In this document: positions 8,030 to 13,003 of the stretch, one piece after another
Numbering within the stretch: the first letter of the stretch is position 1
Layout of the letters: every line of letters begins with the position of its first letter
Assembly: GCA_002371315.1 (NCBI GenBank)
Contig: DFHL01000079.1
Location: 1 to 13,003, forward strand
DNA length: 13,003 bases
Source of the DNA: Bacteroidales bacterium UBA3724
GTDB taxonomy: Bacteria; Bacteroidota; Bacteroidia; Bacteroidales; P3
Reading direction: 5' to 3'
Position numbers and translations under genes: made by a program
The notes under the pieces: generated by a model
Database searches by the model: none
Seen by the model: only the letters and a program-made list of their open reading frames with translations
Told to the model about the DNA's origin: nothing

Positions 8030-8364
8030 CATCTTTTTTCCGAAACGAGAAAATTTATTTTTCAACCGCCGGCAAAACAGGTCCCATCCGCTCAGCGACA
8101 AATGAAGCCCCGACCCTTTCGGACAGAAAAAACCGAAGCGTAGAACCGAAAAGCGAGGCGCACCGGACAAACATTCCTCGTCGCAAAACCATAACATTTT
8201 TTCACCTCCAACGAACAAAAAAAATCCAAACTTACATCTTAAAAATCCCCTCAAAAATTGGCTCAAAATCAAAAATCACGCCTTCTGAATTTTAACTTTC
8301 ATTAACTTAAATTTTAACATTTCAGCCTCAAAAATCGACATTCATAACATACTGATTTACAATA

Positions 8365-8419
8365 CCAAATTCCTACCAAAGTTTACTCAAAGCCTAACCA
8401 AAGCTTTACCAAAGCCTTC
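8365..8419. repeat. Five 11-base direct repeats, core CCAAAG
   Basis: The core CCAAA(G/T) recurs at 8365, 8376, 8398 and 8409, with TCAAAG at 8387, so five units follow each other at exactly 11-base steps. The bases between cores are similar (mostly YYTA). The spacing is close to one DNA helical turn, so the cores would lie on one face of the DNA. The last unit overlaps a possible hairpin at 8411-8432. Confidence 0.75.
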
Positions 8420-8444
8420 GCCAGTGGGCTTTAATAGGTTTTTT
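8411..8444 (+). terminator. Possible small hairpin with T-run
   Basis: AAAGCC (8411-8416) and GGCTTT (8427-8432) are reverse complements around a 10-base loop, followed after six bases by six T residues (8439-8444). This resembles a weak intrinsic terminator on the plus strand. No upstream plus-strand gene is seen for it to serve, so it may be chance or mark the end of an unseen small RNA. Confidence 0.25.
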
Positions 8445-8594
8445 GTCAATATTTTGCAAAGGCCACTTCCAGAGCATCCGGCGGGCAATGCAGCAAAAGG
8501 CAGTTTTATAAAAAGCTGATAAGCAGTAGAATATATTTGTTAAAATTTTTCTTGAAATTTTACATATTTTTAACATTTCCGAGCCGTAAAATCA

Positions 8595-8632
8595 GCACCC
8601 GGAAACCAGTTTCGGGTGAGCCAAACTGGTGC
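8595..8632. other. Segment with two competing hairpins
   Basis: CACCCGGAAA (from 8596) can pair with TTTCGGGTG (ending 8618), with one bulge. Alternatively ACCAGTTT (8605-8612) is the exact reverse complement of AAACTGGT (8623-8630), and GCACC/GGTGC flank it. The two pairings share bases and so exclude each other. I do not recognise a known RNA family here. Confidence 0.4.
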
Positions 8633-8763
8633 CTTACGAGGGCGCAAAACGAAGGCCGCCGACGGGGCCGGAATTTGTCGGTCGCGACACAATAAAAAAG
8701 CGCTTCCCGCGTTTGATGAAAACTATTTTTAATAATTTACACTAATAATCAAAAAATAATTCG

Positions 8764-8771
8764 TAACTTTG
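8764..8771 (+). promoter_or_regulatory. Bacteroidetes -7 box for bamD
   Basis: TAACTTTG is an exact match to the TAnnTTTG -7 consensus. It ends only six bases before the bamD ATG at 8778, so the transcript should begin within a few bases of the start codon or at it. The expected -33 TTG is not clear at the usual distance. Confidence 0.65.
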
Positions 8772-8777
8772 CCCCCT

Positions 8778-9593
8778 ATGAAAAGACTATACATAATTGC
8801 ATCAATATTACTGGCAATCAGCACGCTGTGCGGTTGCAAAGGGTATGAAAAGTTGCTGAAAAGCACAGATTACGACGGCAAATACGACGCCGCACTGCGC
8901 TACTACAACGAAGGAAGCTATACCCGCGCACGCCAGCTGTTCGAAAATCTGGCCCTCTACTATCGCGGCAACGAGCACGCCGAGGACATTGCCTGGTATT
9001 ACGGCCAAAGTCTCTTGAAAACAGAGTATTACTACAACGCTGCCTACCAGTTCAAGATTTTTTCGAAGCGCTACCCCTACAGCCGCAACGCCGAGGAGGC
9101 CGCTTTCCTGGCCGCTTACTGCCAATATATGGAATCGCCGGCCTACACGCTGGACCAGAAGACCACCAAGGAGGCCATCACCGAGCTGGAGCAGTTTGCC
9201 AACCGCTATCCGCAAAGCACGCACATCCCCGAGGTGAACAACTACCTCGACGAGCTGCGTAACAAGCTGATGCAGAAAGACTACGAGATTGCTGTGGGCT
9301 ATTACAACACCGAGTCGTACCGCGCCGCCGTGGTGTCGCTGGAACGTTTTCTGAACGACTATCCCGACTCGCCGCACCGCGAGCAGGCGATGTACTACAT
9401 CGTCAAAAGCGGTTACATCTACGCCATCAACAGCCGCGAGGACAAGATGAAGGAACGCCTACAGCAGGTGGTGGGCAATTTCGACAAGTTTGCCGCCACG
9501 TTTGCAGGATCGAAGTATATGTCTGAATGCCAGGACATCTACAACAAATGCAAAGCCGAACTGGCACGCATCGAAAGCGGAGAGGCCAAATAG
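8778..9593 (+). CDS. bamD: Outer membrane assembly lipoprotein, BamD-like
   Basis: BamD is the essential lipoprotein partner of BamA that helps insert beta-barrel proteins into the outer membrane from the periplasmic side. The 271-residue product begins with a lipoprotein signal peptide, hydrophobic residues 5-17, ending in a lipobox LCGC with Cys20 as the lipidated residue. The rest is a string of TPR-like helices, with YYNEGSYTRARQLFENLA (about 46-63) and YYNTESYRAAVVSLERFL (about 176-193) as clear repeats, and the RYPYS/RYPQS/DYPDS turns typical of BamD/YfiO. The ATG at 8778 is chosen over the TTG at 8769 because the signal peptide starts MKRLY there and the TTG lies inside the promoter box. 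The omega gene follows after 74 bases. Confidence 0.93.
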   Translation: MKRLYIIASILLAISTLCGCKGYEKLLKSTDYDGKYDAALRYYNEGSYTRARQLFENLALYYRGNEHAEDIAWYYGQSLLKTEYYYNAAYQFKIFSKRYPYSRNAEEAAFLAAYCQYMESPAYTLDQKTTKEAITELEQFANRYPQSTHIPEVNNYLDELRNKLMQKDYEIAVGYYNTESYRAAVVSLERFLNDYPDSPHREQAMYYIVKSGYIYAINSREDKMKERLQQVVGNFDKFAATFAGSKYMSECQDIYNKCKAELARIESGEAK

Positions 9594-9667
9594 GCGCCAC
9601 TCGGCAAACATCACGCAACAAAAGACAACCGAAAAACAAGTAAAACAATTAAAATCAAATATATACA

Positions 9668-10063
9668 ATGGAAGATAAGAAGAAACGCCCCGTAAACACG
9701 ACCATCACACGCGACACCTCGTTGTTCAGCGAGGGAACCGACAACATCTATGAAACCGTAGCCGTGCTGTCCAAACGCTCGAACCAGATTGCCAGCGATA
9801 TGAAACGCGAGCTGCACAAGAAAATCGAGGAGTTTTCGTCGGGCATCGACACGATGGACGAGATTTACGAGAACCGCGAGCAGATCGAGGTGGTGCGCCA
9901 CTACGAGATGATGCCCAAGCCCACGCTGAAGGCCACGCAGGAATACCTGGACGGCGAGCTCTATTTCCGCAACCCCGCCAAGGAGGACAAGAATATGCAA
10001 CGCCTTGAGGCTATGGAGAATGAGGCCATCGCCGAGGGTGTTGCCGAGAAGAAGCAGGACTGA
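9668..10063 (+). CDS. rpoZ: RNA polymerase omega subunit, Bacteroidetes (Rpb6-like) type
   Basis: The 131-residue product resembles the Bacteroidetes omega/Rpb6 family, a small subunit that helps assemble RNA polymerase around the beta-prime subunit. The segment NIYETVAVLSKRSNQIA (about 26-42) matches the conserved omega core, in which the helix after Y-E binds beta-prime, and a conserved PKPTLKATQEYLDGELYFR segment follows. The charged C-terminal tail is not conserved. All eight arginines use CGC, fitting the left-hand genome. It lies between bamD and coaBC, the order I expect in Bacteroidales, with coaBC starting 42 bases downstream. No Shine-Dalgarno is visible. Confidence 0.85.
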   Translation: MEDKKKRPVNTTITRDTSLFSEGTDNIYETVAVLSKRSNQIASDMKRELHKKIEEFSSGIDTMDEIYENREQIEVVRHYEMMPKPTLKATQEYLDGELYFRNPAKEDKNMQRLEAMENEAIAEGVAEKKQD

Positions 10064-10105
10064 CGCAACGAAGGTCGTAACCTAACAGCAAAAAAATATC
10101 CTACT

Positions 10106-11323
10106 ATGCTTAACGCATTGCAAGGCAAGCGCATAATTGTAGGCGTCACCGGCGGCATAGCGGCCTACAAGGCTCCGCTGCTGGTGCGCCTGCTGGTCAA
10201 GGCCGGTGCCGAGGTGACCTGCGCCGTAACCGACCACGCGCTGCAGTTCGTCACCGAGCTGACGCTCGAAACGGTGTCGGGCCACCGCGTCTATAAGGAG
10301 CTTTTCGACCGCAGCAACCCCCACTCGACCGAGCATATCTCGCTGAAAGACTGGGGCGATGCCCTGGTTGTGGCTCCCGCCACGGCCAACATCATCGGCA
10401 AGATCGCCCACGGGATCGCGGACGACATGCTGTCCACGACGGTGCTGGCCTGCAAAGCGCCGATTCTGCTGGCTCCGGCAATGAATACCGGCATGTGGAC
10501 GGCGGACGCCACCCGCGCCAACCTGAAGACGCTGAGGGACAGAGGCGTACAGACTGTCGGCCCCGGCAGCGGAATGCTCGCATGCGGCGACAGCGGAGAC
10601 GGACGGATGAGCGAGCCGGATGAAATCGTGGCCGCGATTGACCGGATCCTGAACGCGAAGAAAGATCTGTCCGGGCTGCGGGTGCTGGTGACAGCCGGCG
10701 CGACCCGGGAAAGGCTGGATCCGGTGCGGTTTCTGACAAATGATTCCAGCGGAAAAATGGGATTTGCGCTGGCGGAAGCTGCCAGAGACCGGGGGGCCGA
10801 GGTGACCGTGGTGCGCGGCAGCGTTTCGGCGGCGGAACCCGGGGGCGTCAGAATCGTTCCGGTCGAGTCCGCCCTTGACCTGTATGACGCGATGATGCGG
10901 GAATGCGGGGCACAGGATATCATTATTCAGGCTGCGGCGGTTGCGGACTACCGCTTTGCGGAAATCAAGGGCGAGAAAATGAAAAAGCAGCCGGGGAGCG
11001 GCCGGCTGACGCTGGAACTGGTGGAGAATCCGGATGTGGCGAAGGCAGTCGGCGATAAAAAAAGGCCCGGTCAGATCCTGATCGGCTTTGCCGCGGAAAC
11101 AAACCGGGTGATTGAGCATGCGTCTGAAAAACTGAAGGCAAAAAATCTGGATATGATTGTTGCGAACGATGTGACACAGCCGGGTGCCGGATTCAATGTT
11201 GATACGAACATCGCTGCGCTGATCACCCGGGAAGGCCGGACCGACCTGCCGCTTCAGACGAAAAGAAGTCTGGCGGAAGCGATTCTGGACCGGGCGGCGG
11301 CTCTTTATTCCTCCGCGGACTGA
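10106..11323 (+). CDS. coaBC: CoaBC (phosphopantothenoylcysteine synthetase/decarboxylase), apparently chimeric
   Basis: CoaBC makes 4'-phosphopantetheine from 4'-phosphopantothenate, cysteine and CTP for coenzyme A synthesis. The 405-residue frame is intact. The N-terminal flavin-dependent decarboxylase domain has VTGGIAAYK (14-22), the active His77 in STEHISL, PAMN (124-127) and Cys160 in LACGDSGDGRM. The C-terminal synthetase domain has TAGATRERLDPVRFL, Asn212 in NDSSGKMG, AAAVADYR (277-283) and a lysine cluster at 291-294. Codon use changes abruptly at about residue 103. Before it all four arginines are CGC and glycines are GGC except one GGT. After it the next nine arginines use CGC once and CGG, AGG or AGA eight times, and GGG and GGA appear. 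The 5' neighbours are Bacteroidales, the 3' neighbours Bacillota. The 3' end overlaps the convergent rsfS by 19 bases. Confidence 0.93.
   Translation: MLNALQGKRIIVGVTGGIAAYKAPLLVRLLVKAGAEVTCAVTDHALQFVTELTLETVSGHRVYKELFDRSNPHSTEHISLKDWGDALVVAPATANIIGKIAHGIADDMLSTTVLACKAPILLAPAMNTGMWTADATRANLKTLRDRGVQTVGPGSGMLACGDSGDGRMSEPDEIVAAIDRILNAKKDLSGLRVLVTAGATRERLDPVRFLTNDSSGKMGFALAEAARDRGAEVTVVRGSVSAAEPGGVRIVPVESALDLYDAMMRECGAQDIIIQAAAVADYRFAEIKGEKMKKQPGSGRLTLELVENPDVAKAVGDKKRPGQILIGFAAETNRVIEHASEKLKAKNLDMIVANDVTQPGAGFNVDTNIAALITREGRTDLPLQTKRSLAEAILDRAAALYSSAD
10380..10414. other. Junction of two genomes within coaBC
   Basis: The last codons in left-hand style are those of PATANIIGKIAH, and the first clearly foreign codon is GGG at 10412-10414. 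The encoded segment is one of the most conserved in CoaBC, so distant species can share identical bases here, which makes it a likely point for an assembler to switch genomes. The exact base of the switch cannot be fixed from one sequence. Confidence 0.8.
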
Positions 11324-11670
11324 TCGAAGGGCAGGTCCAGCTCGTTGGTTCCATCCTTCCAGAGACGTTCCAGCCCATAGTAGGTTCTCTCGTCCCGATG
11401 GAAGAGGTGGACCAGAATATGACCGTAATCCAGCACTGCCCAGCGGCCTTCCTGAGCGCCTTCTGAGCGGCGCAGCGCGACGCCGGACGCGGCCATCATC
11501 TCATCGGCCGCGTCCGCGAGGGCGGCAACCTGAGCGGCGGTGCGACCGGAGGCGATGAGCATATAATCGCACAGCACGGTCAGATGGGACACTTTCAGCG
11601 CGACGATGTCGAAAGCTTTCCGATTGTAGAGAACCTGGGCGAGACGGGTGACGAGTTCCTGATCCTGCAT
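11305..11670 (-). CDS. rsfS: Ribosome silencing factor RsfS
   Basis: RsfS binds ribosomal protein uL14 on the large subunit and blocks joining with the small subunit, lowering translation in starvation. The 121-residue product has the full family pattern: a KAFDIVALKVSHLTVLCDYMLIASG-like N-terminal core (residues about 14-38 by position), TAAQVAALADAADE, and GRWAVLDYGHILVHLFHRDERTYYGLERLW in the second half. The ATG at 11670 is supported by an AGAGGAGG ribosome site at 11681-11688, 10 bases upstream. Its 3' end overlaps coaBC tail to tail. The nadD-yqeK gene lies upstream on the same strand, matching the nadD, yqeK, rsfS order common in Bacillota. Confidence 0.95.
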   Translation of the reverse strand: MQDQELVTRLAQVLYNRKAFDIVALKVSHLTVLCDYMLIASGRTAAQVAALADAADEMMAASGVALRRSEGAQEGRWAVLDYGHILVHLFHRDERTYYGLERLWKDGTNELDLPFDQSAEE

Positions 11671-11680
11671 GAGTAGACTT

Positions 11681-11688
11681 CCTCCTCT
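11681..11688 (-). promoter_or_regulatory. Strong Shine-Dalgarno of rsfS
   Basis: On the minus strand the bases read AGAGGAGG, 10 bases before the rsfS ATG. The genes left of position 10,400 lack such sites, so this is separate evidence that the right-hand part comes from a different phylum. Confidence 0.85.
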
Positions 11689-11735
11689 GTGAATGTAAGT
11701 TCACGTCTGCCGTTTTGTCCGGTTGACTGTTATTT

Positions 11736-11765
11736 GTCCCGCCTCCGCTGACGCGGATCGCGGAC
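11736..11765. other. GC-rich hairpin between nadD-yqeK and rsfS
   Basis: CTCCGC-type arms pair around a TGAC loop, and outer GTCC(C)GC and GCGGAC arms pair with small bulges, giving a stem-loop over 30 bases. It lies 25 bases after the nadD-yqeK stop. There is no U-run after it on the minus strand, so it may be an RNA-processing or stability element instead of a terminator. Confidence 0.45.
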
Positions 11766-11790
11766 AGAACATGTCTCCTGTTTAAACGGC

Positions 11791-12981
11791 TTATGAATGG
11801 ATGCCCGGCAGCGTTTTCAGCCAGGCAATGGTTTCCTGCGTGCGGGGATGCAGATATTTTCCGCGGGAACAGACATATTCGGCGGTGCCCTCCAGCGAAA
11901 GGAGCAGGGCCTGCTCCAGCGAATGCTCCGCCAGGCGGCGCACCTCTTCCAGCAGGGGATAGGACTCCCGGTTGGGCTCCATGAAATCCGCGAGACAGAC
12001 GCACATGGCCAGACGGCTCATCCCGACATGACCCGTATTGTGCCAGGCGATGGCTTCCAGCACTTCCGGATCCGTTACACCGTATCTTTCTCTGGCCAGC
12101 CATGCCCCTGCAACGGAGTGCAGCAGCGCACCGGTACTGAGAATGGATTCATCCTGCGTCAGCTGATGATCCCGCGCGATCTTCTGCATCTCACTGAGCG
12201 GAAGGCATTTTGCACAGTCATGCAGAAGCCCGGCCTGCTCAGCCTGAAGCGGATTCTCGCCGAAGCGGAGCGCGAGAAGCCGTGATGTATCCGCCACGCT
12301 GAGCGAATGGGCAAAACGAGTCGGCTTCAGCGCATCGAAAAGCTGATTGATCCATCGGTCTGCTTCATCCATTTTGCCGGCCGCGCCATAGAGCCCCTTG
12401 CAGCGGCAGAACTCGCGGACGGGGACGCACAGACCGGCAGGCGCTTCACCGCGGGAGAGCGCTTCCCGGATTCCGGTGGATGAAGCGGAGACGGGCTCGA
12501 TCCGGAAATCGCTGATGCGTGCTCCCATGGAAATCAGGCGTCTTTTTTCGGATTCTGCCTGATCCGCAAGTGGATGATCCGGCCGCCTGCAGATCAGAAA
12601 GCTGCAGAGGGAAACAACCTCATTCAGCCGGTGCCACTTGTGAAGGTTCATCATTGCATCTTCACCCAGAATATAGAAAAAATCCGTATCAGGAATCAGA
12701 TCCCTGAGTGCGAGAAGGGTATCGATTGAATAGATTGTGCCCGTCCGATCGATTTCCATCCGGGACGGAATCAGACGCTTATCCGCACTGGCAGCAGCAA
12801 CAACCATCTTCCAGCGGTCTTCCGCGCATGCCATGCAGGCTTTATACGCAGGATGACCGGTCGGCATGATCAGAAGCTGATCCACAAGCCCTGAATCCAG
12901 CACGCTGACTGCGACATGCATATGGCCCTGATGAATCGGATCAAATGCTCCTCCCAGAATCCCCGTACGCAACCTGGCCAA
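11791..12981 (-). CDS. nadD-yqeK: Fusion of nicotinate-nucleotide adenylyltransferase (NadD) and YqeK HD-domain hydrolase
   Basis: The 396-residue product joins two enzymes that are usually separate neighbouring genes. Residues about 5-200 are NadD, which makes deamido-NAD from nicotinate mononucleotide and ATP: GAFDPIHQGH (11-20) is the nucleotidyltransferase HxGH motif, and SSTGIR (168-172 region) matches the ISSTxIR motif. Residues about 208-390 are YqeK, an HD-family protein known to cleave diadenosine tetraphosphate symmetrically. The metal-binding residues are visible as His225, His254-Asp255 (LLHDCAK), His288, His314 (AWHNTG) and Asp332. The start is taken as TTG at 12981 because the protein then begins ten residues before the first motif. 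A GGGAGGA sequence lies 11 bases upstream, and no in-frame ATG is present before the window edge. An upstream start outside the window cannot be excluded. Confidence 0.93.
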   Translation of the reverse strand: MARLRTGILGGAFDPIHQGHMHVAVSVLDSGLVDQLLIMPTGHPAYKACMACAEDRWKMVVAAASADKRLIPSRMEIDRTGTIYSIDTLLALRDLIPDTDFFYILGEDAMMNLHKWHRLNEVVSLCSFLICRRPDHPLADQAESEKRRLISMGARISDFRIEPVSASSTGIREALSRGEAPAGLCVPVREFCRCKGLYGAAGKMDEADRWINQLFDALKPTRFAHSLSVADTSRLLALRFGENPLQAEQAGLLHDCAKCLPLSEMQKIARDHQLTQDESILSTGALLHSVAGAWLARERYGVTDPEVLEAIAWHNTGHVGMSRLAMCVCLADFMEPNRESYPLLEEVRRLAEHSLEQALLLSLEGTAEYVCSRGKYLHPRTQETIAWLKTLPGIHS

Positions 12982-13003
12982 TATTCCTTGATTCCTCCCG
13001 TCT

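Larger units (their letters stand above)
8000..8777. other. Gene-free region between divergent guaA and bamD
   Basis: No credible coding region is seen in these 778 bases. Open frames here are low-complexity or extensions of neighbours. The region holds a promoter box for guaA near its left end and one for bamD at its right end, an 11-base phased repeat (8365-8419), AT-rich stretches, and segments able to form hairpins. The word TTTTAACATTTC occurs twice (8312-8323 and 8568-8579). TTTTATAAAA (8504-8513) sits in an imperfect palindrome. No DnaA boxes and no tRNA were recognised. Confidence 0.8.

Noticed and set aside
8000..8272. Longer guaA reading frame starting at 8272
   Set aside because: The extra 91 residues match nothing in the family and run through the TATTTTTG promoter box. 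The family start MDTIIVLDFGSQ fits the ATG at 7999.
8017..8295. 92-codon open frame on the plus strand in the guaA-bamD region
   Set aside because: Its composition is that of AT-rich spacer, it overlaps the guaA promoter, and it has no recognisable motif.
8000..8777. Replication origin in the AT-rich spacer
   Set aside because: No DnaA boxes (TTATCCACA or close variants) were found and no dnaA or dnaN gene is near.

Overview
The window reads as two unrelated bacterial genomes joined inside one gene. Positions 1 to about 10,390 look like Bacteroidales. They carry lpxA and lpxC, a BamD-type outer-membrane assembly lipoprotein, the Bacteroidetes form of RNA polymerase omega, promoter boxes of the TAnnTTTG type, and no Shine-Dalgarno sequences. 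Arginine is almost always CGC. Positions from about 10,410 to the end look like Bacillota (Firmicutes, probably Clostridia). They hold a nadD-yqeK fusion followed by rsfS, a strong AGGAGG-type ribosome site before rsfS, and arginine codons CGG/AGG/AGA. The switch falls within coaBC, at a stretch of the protein that is highly conserved across bacteria. A metagenome assembly chimera is the simplest reading. Homologous recombination is possible but less likely.

Layout, left part. A plus-strand group holds the 3' end of an ABC-F ATPase gene, a gene for a protein with a DnaJ-like zinc motif and a TerB-like domain, and a YbaK-type aminoacyl-tRNA deacylase gene. It converges on a minus-strand cluster that reads guaA, LysM/periplasmic-binding protein, lpxC, lpxA. 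The two groups meet at a repeat-built hairpin (2630-2721). A 778-base gene-free region (8000-8777) separates guaA from the divergent bamD. It holds both promoters, a set of five repeats spaced exactly 11 bases, and some hairpin-forming segments. Then bamD, rpoZ-like omega and the 5' part of coaBC run on the plus strand.

Layout, right part. The 3' part of coaBC (plus strand) overlaps by 19 bases the convergent rsfS gene. Upstream of rsfS on the same minus strand lies the nadD-yqeK fusion gene, which reaches almost to the window edge.

Functionally the left part is core biology: nucleotide synthesis (GMP), lipid A synthesis, outer-membrane assembly, translation quality control and transcription. 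The right part covers coenzyme A, NAD and ribosome silencing. I see no mobile element, CRISPR array, tRNA or rRNA, and no convincing new multi-gene system. The points most worth a second look are the coaBC junction, an LpxC without the FabZ fusion usual in Bacteroidetes, a shared 21-base purine-rich repeat found both between genes and inside a gene, and the 11-base phased repeat upstream of guaA and bamD.
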